From contig DFFM01000032.1 of assembly GCA_002369515.1 (NCBI GenBank), forward strand, positions 37,695 through 52,369: 14,675 bases of DNA, read 5' to 3'. The notes under the pieces are model-generated. The model searched no databases and was not told the DNA's origin. It saw only the letters and a list, made by a program, of their open reading frames with translations. This document shows, in pieces, positions 1-7,783 of this stretch. Source of the DNA: Prevotella sp. UBA3776. GTDB taxonomy: Bacteria > Bacteroidota > Bacteroidia > Bacteroidales > Bacteroidaceae. Numbering within the stretch: the stretch's first letter is position 1; each line of letters begins with the position of its first letter. The translations under genes were made by a program, and so were the position numbers.

Positions 1-26
1 TCTTCCATCTATGTGGATGATTTAAC

Positions 27-178
27 AGAACACACAGATGATTATTTCAACAATAGGAATCTGAGAAATCCGTGGAATCCGTGTGACGAGGAACAAGCGA
101 CCACAGATTGCACTGAGTACACAGATTTTTTCAGCACAGAAATCTGAGGAAATCCGTGGAATCCGTGTGTAGAAGAAA
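27..178. repeat. CACAGAT/ATCCGTG dispersed repeat, first pair
   Basis: Two degenerate copies sit in tandem. One runs from about 27 to 94 and one from about 99 to 169. Both have an ACACAGAT-type start, a middle with AATCTGAG, and an AATCCGTGGAATCCGTGTG end. The same motifs recur at 464-625 and, in related form, at 7784-7896. Confidence 0.75.
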
Positions 179-180
179 AA

Positions 181-220
181 CATTAATTGCCATGAATTGG
201 ACATTAATTCTCATTAAAAG
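181..220. repeat. Direct repeat A, copy 1 (10-bp period)
   Basis: This 40-bp block divides into four imperfect 10-bp units (CATTAATTGC, CATGAATTGG, ACATTAATTC, TCATTAAAAG). It recurs at 629-668, 448 bp downstream, with one difference. Confidence 0.85.
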
Positions 221-249
221 AACATGGGTGTTTGGACAGGAAAGTTACA

Positions 250-396
250 GACCCCACCCCCATCCCCTCCCCTTGAGGGGCGGGGAGATTCCGCACAGCC
301 GAGCAAGGAGACACAACACAGCTTTACACAAATTAGCAATGAGACTCAGCTCGCTTCTCCCCGCCCCTCAAGGGGAGGGGGATGGGGGGTGGGGTC
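250..396. repeat. 147-bp inverted-repeat element with G-run arms
   Basis: The left arm (250-287, 38 bp) and the right arm (357-396, 40 bp) are reverse complements except for two single-G length differences in G runs. The 69-bp centre (288-356) is not repetitive. Each arm also holds its own small palindrome around CCCCTTGAGGGG. The right arm has four G runs of 4 to 6 on the plus strand at 372-394, separated by 1-2 bases. The left arm has the matching runs on the minus strand. This resembles a REP- or MITE-like element, but no transposase gene is nearby. Confidence 0.8.
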
Positions 397-463
397 TCAA
401 ACTTCATCTCCATTTGTGCCATGTATAAGGGGAATTTCTGAGGAAGCTATGTAAAAGACTAAC

Positions 464-625
464 GACCACAGATTGCTCAGAACACACAGATAATTGTTTC
501 AACAACAGGAATCTGAGAAATCTGAGAAATCCGTGTGACGAGGAACTAACGACCACAGATTGCTCAGAACACACAGATGATTGTTTCAACAACAGAAATA
601 TGAGAAAATCCATGTGACGAGTTAC
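464..625. repeat. CACAGAT/ATCCGTG dispersed repeat, second pair
   Basis: Two copies lie directly in tandem, starting at 464 and 551 (period 87 bp). The first 44 bp, beginning GACCACAGATTGCTCAG, are identical in both copies apart from one base. The first copy also carries a short internal duplication of TCTGAGAAA. There are no variable spacers, so this is not a CRISPR array. Confidence 0.85.
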
Positions 626-628
626 AAA

Positions 629-668
629 CATTAATTGCCATGAATTGGACATTAATTTTCATTAAAAG
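629..668. repeat. Direct repeat A, copy 2
   Basis: This block matches 181-220 over 40 bp with one difference. It again sits directly before a block that starts ACAGACCCCACC (here 697). Confidence 0.85.
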
Positions 669-696
669 GACTTGGATATTTTGTGGGGGGAAGATA

Positions 697-754
697 CAGA
701 CCCCACCGACATCCTGCGCGGAGCTTCCCCCCAGGGGGGAGAAGAGGGGGGGCC
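697..754. repeat. C/G-run palindromic block
   Basis: It starts with the same ACAGACCCCACC as the element at 247 but then diverges. It contains six C (727-732), one A, then six G (734-739), a near-perfect palindrome, followed by a run of seven G at 746-752. It is probably a decayed or different member of the same repeat class. Confidence 0.6.
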
Positions 755-830
755 TTGCAACAAAAAAAACAGGGCGCGTCATCACGACGAGCCCTGAGTA
801 TTATTATAAACTAAATATTTAAATTATAAA

Positions 831-855
831 CAACTGGGGAAAAATCCCCTAGTTG
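831..855. terminator. Second hairpin downstream of the 749-residue gene
   Basis: CAACTGGGGA (831-840) pairs with TCCCCTAGTTG (845-855), with one bulged T and a 4-base loop. On the minus strand it is followed by TTTATAATTT, a weak U-tract. It may be a back-up terminator, or a bidirectional one, since runs of A lie on its other side. Confidence 0.4.
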
Positions 856-879
856 AAAAAAGACCAGTTTCACAACTGG
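856..879 (-). terminator. Rho-independent terminator of the surface-protein operon
   Basis: Read on the minus strand, CCAGTT and AACTGG pair around a GTGA loop and are followed by TC and six T. It lies about 44 bp past the stop codon of the 749-residue gene. Hairpin plus U-tract in the right orientation makes it the end of the 7295-to-924 transcription unit. Confidence 0.75.
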
Positions 880-923
880 AGTATCGTTAGAATTATTACT
901 ATTATTATTGTCTTCAAAGCGAA

Positions 924-3173
924 TTATTTCACCACCACCTTCCGGTTTCCTATCAGGTAGATGCCTGCAGGAAGGTCGGCAGTCGTCGTGGCGTTGCTGC
1001 GCACCCGCACACCCGTTGCCGAATACACGTCCATGGCCTTTCCTGTGCTCACGGCTGCCTGTCCGATGCCCAGCTCAATCTTGGCTACCTCGTCCTGCAG
1101 CTCGCCCAGGTCTGTCTGTTTCTGGTCCAGCTCCTGGCCGATGTCCGTCAGCCGCTGCTGCTGGCTGCCGTATTCACCCTGCGCGTTGCTCAGGGCTTCG
1201 GTATCCTCGGCCACCTTCTGCTGTGCTTCCGTCAGCTTCTCGGCCACGGCAGCCAGTGCTGCCGCATCCTTGGCGGCCTCCAGCTGCGTACTGAGCTGTG
1301 CCGCGTTGCTGTGCAGCTTCTCCAGGCTGTTTCCGGCCGTCCTGACGGCGTCGGCGAGGGTGCCCATCGCGCTGTTGATGGCCTCGTTCTCGCTGTCCAG
1401 CTCACTGACGCTCTCCTTCAGCTGGCGTATCTCGTCGGCCAACTGTGCCTTCTCCTCGTCGGTGAGGCATTCGTTGGTCTTCACTTTCTCCTCCAAGGCG
1501 GTGATGTCTGTCAGCAGCTGCTCAGCCTTCTGCTTGTTCTCAGCATATAGGGTTGCCAGTTCCTCCTTCTGCTGCTCCAGTGCCAAGAGCTGATCCTCGG
1601 CGGCCTCTATCTGCGACTGCAGTTCGTCCAGCAGGGCCGTCTCGGCACTCTTGTCGAGCCGCTCCTGGGTGATGACGATGGGTTCGTCGGTGGCGACGCC
1701 CTTTCCGCTGACGTACAGCTCGGCTGTGCGGTAGTCCTCGCCTTCGGGCAGCGCCTCGGCGGTGAAGGTCAGCTTCACCAGCCCGTGTCCGTAGTTGTTG
1801 GCGCCGGCGAAGTAGCGCTGGCTTTCGTCCACCTTCACCGTCAGCCAGTCGGGCATGCCCTCCAGCTCATAGTTGGGGTTGGCCGACGTAGCCTTCCATG
1901 CGATGGCCGTCTTCAGACTCACCGTGGCCGCCTTGCCGCCCTGTGCCGTGCATGCACCTCCCTCCTCGGGAGCCGTCAGGGTGAGGTTGTCGCCCGTGCT
2001 CACCATCTTCAGACCGTCGTACATGCCGCGTATGCTGATGCACGGTACACGTGTGTTGAAGGTGAGCGTGGCGTCGATGTCCTGGTGCGACTCGTCCTGC
2101 AGCAGCATGTTCGCCCCCTTGCAGAGCGTCTGGTCGCACGGGTCGATGAGTGCGGCGGCCAGCCCCACGTCAACGCCCTCTTCCTGGAACCCCTCGATGA
2201 CCACGGCAAAAGCGTCGGTCAGCAGCAGCGGCTCCTCGCCGTCGGTGCGGCTGAACACCAGTGTGCCAGTCTTCAGCGTCGTGCCGCCCACGTTCTGCGA
2301 GCCCTGGTTCACGATGTCCTTGCCACCGCACACCATCGTGCAGAGAGGCTCGCCCAGCTCGTCGCCGCTTGCTGAATAGAAGGTCAGCGTGAGCGTGGCG
2401 TCGCCCTTGAACATCTGCGCGCCATAGCTGATGGCCGGTATGGTGACGTTCTCCACATAGAGCGGAGCCATCGGGCGTTCGAAGAATTGGCGCACACCGC
2501 GGCAGTAGTAGGTGCTGCCGCCAGTGTAGATGTCCATCGTGCCGTAGTTGTACTTGTAGCTGCTCGTCATCGACAGCGGGCGGAAGTTTGTATAGACCGT
2601 CGTGCCGTTGCGGCCGATGACGCGGCCGGGGTCGAAGTTCGACAGCTCGGTAATGGAGTCTGCCCAGGCAATGCTTCCCCTGACGCTCTCCCAGCTCTGG
2701 TGTCCCTCGCCCAAGGTGTAGCTCACGCCGTTGCACTCCATGGTGGGCAGGTAGTGGTCCAGATAGCCATTGGGTATGGGCTCCACCGTCTCGGTGTAGT
2801 TGCCCTCGCCGTCAGCCTCGACGACTTCGCCCTCAACGATCCATGTGGCCGTGCCGCCCGCCGCGTTCTGGTAGGTGACGGGCAACCATGGTTGCACCAC
2901 GATTTTCGTCACGGGATAGAACGACCAGTCCTTGGGGCGGATGCCTTGGTAGAAGGCTCCCTCGGGGCGCAGGTAATACACTCCGTCGGTGGCTGCGCGG
3001 GTGGCTGCCCCGTTGTCTGCGGCCTTGCGCATGGCGTTGTTGCCCGTCAGCAGCACCGGTGTCTCCTCCACGAAGAAGGGTTTGGTCCAGCTGTCGCCGC
3101 CAACCTGTGCATCAGCCCCATGGGTGGCCGTCAGCACCATTGCACCCAGCAAAAGGATTGTCTTTACGTTCAT
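924..3173 (-). CDS. Secreted BACON-like/coiled-coil protein with T9SS-like tail
   Basis: This is a 749-residue exported protein of unknown function. It starts with a signal peptide (KTILLLGAMVLTAT, cleavage likely after Ala22, before Gln23). Residues about 30-430 are beta-rich without a family I recognise. Residues about 430-505 look like a BACON-type Ig fold: a PDWLTV start, RTAELYVSG near the end and a VITQE close. Residues about 509-701 form a long uninterrupted coiled coil rich in Glu, Gln, Leu and Ala. The last 38 residues (VYSATG, then LPAGIYLIGNRKVVVK) match the type IX secretion C-terminal sorting pattern, which suggests export across the outer membrane and surface attachment. The gene is strongly GC-rich (39 of 60 bases at 2281-2340) compared with the 1262-residue gene upstream. 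It is the last gene of the unit, 67 bp after the 81-residue gene. A rod-like surface adhesin or scaffold is possible, but that is inference. Confidence 0.85.
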   Translation of the reverse strand: MNVKTILLLGAMVLTATHGADAQVGGDSWTKPFFVEETPVLLTGNNAMRKAADNGAATRAATDGVYYLRPEGAFYQGIRPKDWSFYPVTKIVVQPWLPVTYQNAAGGTATWIVEGEVVEADGEGNYTETVEPIPNGYLDHYLPTMECNGVSYTLGEGHQSWESVRGSIAWADSITELSNFDPGRVIGRNGTTVYTNFRPLSMTSSYKYNYGTMDIYTGGSTYYCRGVRQFFERPMAPLYVENVTIPAISYGAQMFKGDATLTLTFYSASGDELGEPLCTMVCGGKDIVNQGSQNVGGTTLKTGTLVFSRTDGEEPLLLTDAFAVVIEGFQEEGVDVGLAAALIDPCDQTLCKGANMLLQDESHQDIDATLTFNTRVPCISIRGMYDGLKMVSTGDNLTLTAPEEGGACTAQGGKAATVSLKTAIAWKATSANPNYELEGMPDWLTVKVDESQRYFAGANNYGHGLVKLTFTAEALPEGEDYRTAELYVSGKGVATDEPIVITQERLDKSAETALLDELQSQIEAAEDQLLALEQQKEELATLYAENKQKAEQLLTDITALEEKVKTNECLTDEEKAQLADEIRQLKESVSELDSENEAINSAMGTLADAVRTAGNSLEKLHSNAAQLSTQLEAAKDAAALAAVAEKLTEAQQKVAEDTEALSNAQGEYGSQQQRLTDIGQELDQKQTDLGELQDEVAKIELGIGQAAVSTGKAMDVYSATGVRVRSNATTTADLPAGIYLIGNRKVVVK

Positions 3174-3197
3174 CTTTCCAGACTCTTTATGTGTGAA

Positions 3198-3228
3198 AGC
3201 GGGGGGGAGGCGTCTGCTTCCCCCCGCT
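3198..3228. promoter_or_regulatory. G/C-run hairpin between small gene and 749-residue gene
   Basis: AGC plus seven G plus A (3198-3208) pairs with T plus six C plus GCT (3219-3228) around a loop of about 10 bases. On the minus strand it is followed by TTCACACATAAAG, not by a U-tract, so it is a poor terminator. It lies in the 67-bp gap 25 bp before the 749-residue start codon and could act as an RNA-stabilising or partial-attenuation structure. Confidence 0.5.
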
Positions 3229-3240
3229 CATTCTGTCTTT

Positions 3241-3486
3241 TTAGTACTCGTCTTCATCCCAAAGGTTGATGCCCTTGGTGGTGGAGTTCAGGTTGCCGTT
3301 GTCGTTGCCGGCAATGACGGGGGTCTCGGTGTTGCCCCATCCTTGGTTGTCCCAGAGCGAGTTGCTGTAATCGTTCTGTCCTTTGCCACCCCAGTCTGCC
3401 TGACGGACGCCCGTTCCGGCACAGAGTTGTGATTCAAGGGGATAGTAGGTCACCAAAGTTTCTGGCTGGATATATCTTGTCTTCAT
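3241..3486 (-). CDS. 81-residue small protein, Bacteroidales type, unknown function
   Basis: I do not recognise a named family. The protein begins MKTRYIQPET and has a single Cys at residue 22 (SQLCAGTG). The rest is rich in Gly, Asn, Asp and Trp (Trp32, 45, 50, 76) and it ends in an acidic NLWDEDEY. There is no hydrophobic signal peptide or membrane segment. From memory, Bacteroidales genomes hold many short proteins that begin MKxxYxxP with an LC or LA motif near residue 20; their role is not settled. A strong Shine-Dalgarno site, a start 20 bp after the stop of the 1262-residue gene, and a following T9SS-tailed gene argue that it is real and co-expressed. A secreted or processed peptide is one possibility; nothing in the sequence proves it. 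Confidence 0.75.
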   Translation of the reverse strand: MKTRYIQPETLVTYYPLESQLCAGTGVRQADWGGKGQNDYSNSLWDNQGWGNTETPVIAGNDNGNLNSTTKGINLWDEDEY

Positions 3487-3493
3487 ATCGCTG

Positions 3494-3503
3494 TCCTCCT
3501 TCT
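3494..3503 (-). promoter_or_regulatory. Strong Shine-Dalgarno site for the 81-residue gene
   Basis: On the minus strand AGAAGGAGGA lies with its GGAGG core 8 bases before the ATG at 3486. Bacteroidota usually start translation without a strong Shine-Dalgarno site, and none of the other genes here shows one this good. It fixes the start of the small gene. Confidence 0.75.
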
Positions 3504-3506
3504 CGA

Positions 3507-6500
3507 TTATTTAACATAATACTTCTTACCGTTCACGATATAGAGTCCCGTGGGAAGACCTTCGAGCGAGGTGCTGCCACGGCGAACCACCTGACCGTTG
3601 ATGCTCACCACGATGTCAACATATTTCACGTCCTGACCCTTCTCCTTGGCCTCGTCAACAATCTCCTTGATTTCGGTAGGCTCATAGAAGCCCATGAAAC
3701 CTTCGTCGAACACCATATCCAGGCCCTTTGAGTCGGCTGCGCTGCCTGCACCCAGAGAAGTTTCTAATCCATTAATAGCTGCATCGTTAGGTATAATCAC
3801 TGCGGTGTACTGAGTCCAGAAACCACCTTTACGCTCATTATAAGGACGTTCGTCAGAAGCAATCTCGCGATAGAACTTGGGATAGGCCGTTCCCTTGCGA
3901 CCCAGGAAGTAAGCACCCGTGGGAATAAGTTTCTGATAGCTTTGGGCGTTCTCAACCCAGGCGTCATGAGCATCTTTCTTTGCTTGCCATGCAGCATGTT
4001 CTTCCAGCCATGCTTGATGAACATCTTCCTGCTTCCATGTATCTAATTCTGCTCTCCTGCTGTTGTAAATAGCCCAAGCAGCACGATTTTCAATATATGC
4101 ATCCCACAGCACTTTATAACTTGCATAAGCCTCTTTGTCTGCAGTATAATCTGCGACAAGTTGCTTCAAATTATCAAAACCATCCCTTGATGCCACAGGT
4201 TCATCACCTAATATAGCTTTAAGAGCTTCTATGTTTTGAACTACTGCACTATTATGTTGACTTGCCTGTGTTTTGTAAAAATATGCATTCACTTGAACAT
4301 TATTATGCCACTCTCTAAATTCCATGAACTCGTCAAAACTATAATTAGCCAAGTCTTCACCATAAGTAAATTCATAAAGGTGATTTTGATCTTGTGTTTC
4401 GGCATGCCAACCTGTATAAGAGCATCTTACAGTCTTGAACAACTCCTTGAAATCTTCTGAATACTTACTGTTTTCATCAGGATTCTGTACGACAGGACTA
4501 GGAGCTGCAAGCGGTTCACCTTCGGGTTTCAGAGCTTCAACTTCTGCCTCTGAGGGCTTTTGTCTTTCAACAGGTTCTATTCCTGGCAATTCAGGCTCAT
4601 CACCGATTTCGCTTTGTGCTTCGGGAACATACTGTTCTGCATTGCCAATAAAGGTGTAGGTCTGTCCGACATAGTCACCATAGGCAGCCTGCAGATAGTT
4701 GTCAGCATCAGGTACACATGTCTTTATGTCATCTGTAATAGTACCCCTTTCAACGCCCAGGTCAACCACACGCTTCTGAGCCTCGTAAATGGTAGGCCAC
4801 TGAGTCTGGGGTTTCCATTCAATACCCGAGAAGGTGCATTTCTTAGGATTGCCCAAACTAGTACCAATGGCAGGGTGAACCATGTAGGGATGACCGGCTG
4901 TGGCAAGATAACCGTCAATGATAATGGCTTTTGCCTTGTTTGCATTGGACTCAGAAATGCTTCCACCAGGTGCAAAGGTTTTCGTCTTGTTGGATGAGAG
5001 AAAATCACTCACTTGAGAATGGTGGTATACCACACCGTCTCTACGATAAATATTGTAATTGAAACCGCTTCCAGGATCCTTTTCACGACCAATCACCTCA
5101 TATTCATTGCCTTCGTTGTCTCTATAATAGGTCTTAGCCACTGTGTTGAAGTGGAGTGTGAGCGTCTGCATGCCTGTAGTATTGTTAGGGTCATCAGCTG
5201 CCATTACCTCCACACCGCTGAAATCAACAATATTGAAGGTCTCGTTGAAGGCGGCGGCCAACTGTTCATCAGTCAAGTCGAAAGGATAGCAGATGGTGTA
5301 CCACACGTCTTCAAACTCTTTCTGGTACACATCACCTCCTGGGTCGGTGGTGAACTCTTTCATGAGCATGAACTGTGCCCATCCGTCCTGAGTCCATTTA
5401 CCTGCACCTTTTGTACCAAGATCAGCACCGGCAATATTCGAGCGCTTAATCATGTCCTGACGGTCAGGCAAACCTAATTGGTCCGTTGATTTCATTGCGT
5501 ATGTGCTGGAAATGCTGGCTCTTACTTTATCTCGCAGTTGTTCGGTATAATGAAGTACGGGCATACCGTTCCAATGCATGAAATAGATTTCAGCAGCCTC
5601 ATCGAAAGTCATAGTTTGAACTTGCGCTTTATGCGATTCCTGCAGTCCGCCTTCCCATCCGTCTAAATGGCCGTGGTTAAATGAACAATTACCGTCAAAA
5701 GCTGCATCAGTTTCTCCAAAACCCGTTCCTGCCGACCAAACTACAGGTATTTGGGCAGGGTCTGTAGCAGTGAGGTAAATGTCGGTGAAGGGGCAGCCTA
5801 CAAAAGCACGACGCCCAATTTGCTCAACATTCTCAGGGATAGTGATGCTGTTTAATGCCAGACAGTTCCAGAATGCTTCGTCGCCAATAAAACGCAAAGT
5901 TGACGGCAGACGGATGGACTCCAGATGTTGGCTGTTGCCAAAAGCTCCCTTACCCAGGGACACGATGCCCTCGGAAAGTGCGATATGCTTCATACTATGA
6001 CTTTCACCAAAAGCGATGTCGCCAATCCAGCAATTGCTGATGCCTGATGCAAAATCCAAATCCTGAAGGGTGGTGCTGTTAGCAAATGCACCTCCACGGA
6101 TTTCTTTTACACCATTTCCAACAATAATGTGCTCAATATTAGGGCGCAATGCACATTCGTAATCAAGTATACTATAGTTGTTAGGAATGGTCAAAGTCTC
6201 CATGGGTACGTTGTTGCGTACTTGAGTCTGACCATTTTGGTCTTGATAGCTGAATTGACTGTTAAACTGTGCATCAGTCAGGCCATGAACCAATTTATAG
6301 TTATCTTTGTTATTTGAAGCCAAGTAAGACAAGCTTCCTGGGGGCAACTCGTCAATTTCGGTAGGCAGGGTAATGTCTACAACCTTGGCTGCATAGACAC
6401 AAAAGTAACAAAATGAATTAGTATCATAGTTTGTGAGACCGGTAATCCCTGTGTTATTATCTGTAAAGGGATCAGTAACAGCATAATGCGTTGCACCATC

Positions 6501-7295
6501 AGCAAAACCAAAGGAACTCAAAGTGCAAGGAGTGAAATCGGCTCCCGTAAAGTCCCATACAGCAGGATCTGCACCAAATAGTTTATCACTATTATAGCTA
6601 GAGGACAAATCTTTGTCGCCAAAAACACCTGCCATCCTTACTGTTTCAACAGTATTTAACAATACGGGCACACTGCTATGTGGATCGCTCCCTGCTTGAT
6701 GCATAAGAGATCCTTGATATCCTAATGCTGTATTTACATTGTTGGCCTCAAAAGAATAGATGGCGATTTCCTGAGCATTGGTAATGGCATCGGTAGAAGC
6801 CACCAATTTCAGGCTTGTGTTGTTTGTAGAAGTCTTAATGGATTTGAATGCATTAGCATCACTTTCGAAGCCACAAGGCAACAGCAGATGCTGCATACTA
6901 CCCAAATTCATTCCAGACAGAGATGCAATATCTGGAATTACAGCATTCTGCAAGTCAAGGCTGGTGAAAGTTCCAAGGGGTGTAACTTCTGTTGAATTCA
7001 GCGCAGCAAGGTCTTCAGAACTTAGGTTTCCGTCAATACGCAGGTTGACGCGGGTAGAATTGCCTCCCACACCTTTCAATGGACCTCCATCTTGATCACT
7101 TAGATTTTTTGTTGCATTGATAAATGCCTCCAAAGCGCCAGGTCCACTGACTTCCAGCTTTTGATAGGTTTCCTTACCCTGAGGAGCCATGTTACTTGCA
7201 GTAACGGTGTAGGTACCGTCCGTCCAAGTAAAATTTGCTGCTTTGACTCCTATCGCAGTCAAAGCCAATACGAATAATAGTAATAATTTTCGCAT
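3507..7295 (-). CDS. BspA-like leucine-rich repeat surface protein with T9SS-like tail
   Basis: This 1262-residue protein is probably an adhesin or substrate-binding surface protein. A signal peptide (RKLLLLFVLALTAIGVKA) is cut near residue 19-20. Residues about 385-515 hold LRR_5/BspA-type repeats, with units such as LPSTLRFIGDEAFWNC and IPENVEQIGRRAFVGC. Residues about 665-810 contain a WYTICYPFDLTDEQL-type segment and AGHPYMVHP, a pattern I associate with Bacteroidales surface proteins carrying LRRs. Residues about 905-940 are Pro/Glu-rich. Residues about 945-1120 are predicted helical, with six Trp between 1064 and 1113. The end (LPTGLYIVNGKKYYVK) is a T9SS-like sorting tail. It heads a three-gene unit. 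The helical part is AT-rich (19 G+C of 60 at 4261-4320), unlike the neighbouring gene. The ligand is unknown. Confidence 0.88.
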   Translation of the reverse strand: MRKLLLLFVLALTAIGVKAANFTWTDGTYTVTASNMAPQGKETYQKLEVSGPGALEAFINATKNLSDQDGGPLKGVGGNSTRVNLRIDGNLSSEDLAALNSTEVTPLGTFTSLDLQNAVIPDIASLSGMNLGSMQHLLLPCGFESDANAFKSIKTSTNNTSLKLVASTDAITNAQEIAIYSFEANNVNTALGYQGSLMHQAGSDPHSSVPVLLNTVETVRMAGVFGDKDLSSSYNSDKLFGADPAVWDFTGADFTPCTLSSFGFADGATHYAVTDPFTDNNTGITGLTNYDTNSFCYFCVYAAKVVDITLPTEIDELPPGSLSYLASNNKDNYKLVHGLTDAQFNSQFSYQDQNGQTQVRNNVPMETLTIPNNYSILDYECALRPNIEHIIVGNGVKEIRGGAFANSTTLQDLDFASGISNCWIGDIAFGESHSMKHIALSEGIVSLGKGAFGNSQHLESIRLPSTLRFIGDEAFWNCLALNSITIPENVEQIGRRAFVGCPFTDIYLTATDPAQIPVVWSAGTGFGETDAAFDGNCSFNHGHLDGWEGGLQESHKAQVQTMTFDEAAEIYFMHWNGMPVLHYTEQLRDKVRASISSTYAMKSTDQLGLPDRQDMIKRSNIAGADLGTKGAGKWTQDGWAQFMLMKEFTTDPGGDVYQKEFEDVWYTICYPFDLTDEQLAAAFNETFNIVDFSGVEVMAADDPNNTTGMQTLTLHFNTVAKTYYRDNEGNEYEVIGREKDPGSGFNYNIYRRDGVVYHHSQVSDFLSSNKTKTFAPGGSISESNANKAKAIIIDGYLATAGHPYMVHPAIGTSLGNPKKCTFSGIEWKPQTQWPTIYEAQKRVVDLGVERGTITDDIKTCVPDADNYLQAAYGDYVGQTYTFIGNAEQYVPEAQSEIGDEPELPGIEPVERQKPSEAEVEALKPEGEPLAAPSPVVQNPDENSKYSEDFKELFKTVRCSYTGWHAETQDQNHLYEFTYGEDLANYSFDEFMEFREWHNNVQVNAYFYKTQASQHNSAVVQNIEALKAILGDEPVASRDGFDNLKQLVADYTADKEAYASYKVLWDAYIENRAAWAIYNSRRAELDTWKQEDVHQAWLEEHAAWQAKKDAHDAWVENAQSYQKLIPTGAYFLGRKGTAYPKFYREIASDERPYNERKGGFWTQYTAVIIPNDAAINGLETSLGAGSAADSKGLDMVFDEGFMGFYEPTEIKEIVDEAKEKGQDVKYVDIVVSINGQVVRRGSTSLEGLPTGLYIVNGKKYYVK

Positions 7296-7600
7296 AGTTT
7301 GAATGATTTTTGTTTATTTATAATTAGTTTATGGGTTTATACTCTTTAAAGTTAAGTTTCCAGCCAGTATTGGGTGCGGCAAAGTTCTTTTGCTCACACT
7401 CCCACTTTTAGAGTTTCAATACTGGCTGGATAGGCAGCTCGTAGAGCTTTCCTTGTAGAAGATGAATCTTCTGTTTTTTGTTTATATACTTTAGTTTATA
7501 CTCGAACAATTCAATATCTTTATCTGTGTCAGCACGGTGACGAGGTATTGTCATTCATTGAGTATTGTAAACCACGTGTTTATACACGTCGGCGAAAATC
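7296..7600 (-). promoter_or_regulatory. Long structured 5' leader of the LRR surface-protein gene
   Basis: The space before the start codon contains several inverted repeats. A perfect 14-bp pair, TCCAGCCAGTATTG (7359-7372) with CAATACTGGCTGGA (7417-7430), encloses a 44-base loop. AGAAGA and TCTTCT pair around TGAA at 7457-7472. ACGTGT and ACACGT pair around TTAT at about 7574-7589. A 9-codon frame (MNDNTSSPC) with its own stop lies at 7558-7529. The leader would be about 300 nt if transcription starts near 7600. Regulation through RNA folding is an inference; I match it to no known riboswitch. Confidence 0.45.
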
Positions 7601-7604
7601 GGTG

Positions 7605-7620
7605 CAAAAATACAAAAATA
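7605..7620 (-). promoter_or_regulatory. Possible -7 boxes for the LRR operon
   Basis: On the minus strand TATTTTTG occurs twice in tandem (7613-7620 and 7605-7612). Each fits the Bacteroidota -7 consensus TAnnTTTG and is followed by CACC. A clear TTTG -33 element at the usual distance is not visible, only T-rich sequence, so the call is weak. Confidence 0.35.
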
Positions 7621-7783
7621 GAAAAAAAGTTTTTGCACTTTTCCCTTAAATTTTCTTAAAAGCGCTACATTTTTATTATTTCCCGTGGTTTAATCATGCG
7701 TTTTAATAGTTTTTCTGTCGTTTTTCTTTTCTTCAGACTGTCGTCAAGATGGGGGAAGGTTAGAAGTTGCGCTCAAGAAAAAA

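Larger units (their letters stand above)
1..823. repeat. Non-coding repeat island
   Basis: No convincing gene is present here. Short open frames run through repeats and have no recognisable protein features. The stretch is built from three kinds of repeat placed in the same order twice: a CACAGATT/AATCCGTG-type unit, then a roughly 10-bp-period AT-rich unit (CATTAATTGC and variants), then a C/G-run-rich palindromic block that begins ACAGACCCCACC. The first round covers about 27-396 and the second about 464-754. Such islands are typical of intergenic space in Bacteroidales, but I cannot name the family. Confidence 0.75.

Noticed and set aside
464..625. Possible CRISPR array in the repeat island
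   Set aside because: The repeats are long, adjacent and few, with no unique spacers of even length and no cas genes nearby.
2487..3269. Plus-strand frames of 150-260 residues opposite the 749-residue gene
   Set aside because: GC-rich coding DNA leaves long shadow frames on the other strand; the minus-strand gene has a signal peptide, coiled coil and sorting tail, while these show nothing.
7457..7480. Plus-strand terminator (AGAAGA-TGAA-TCTTCT followed by six T)
   Set aside because: It has terminator form on the plus strand, but there is no plus-strand gene upstream for it to serve; I treat it as part of the minus-strand leader.
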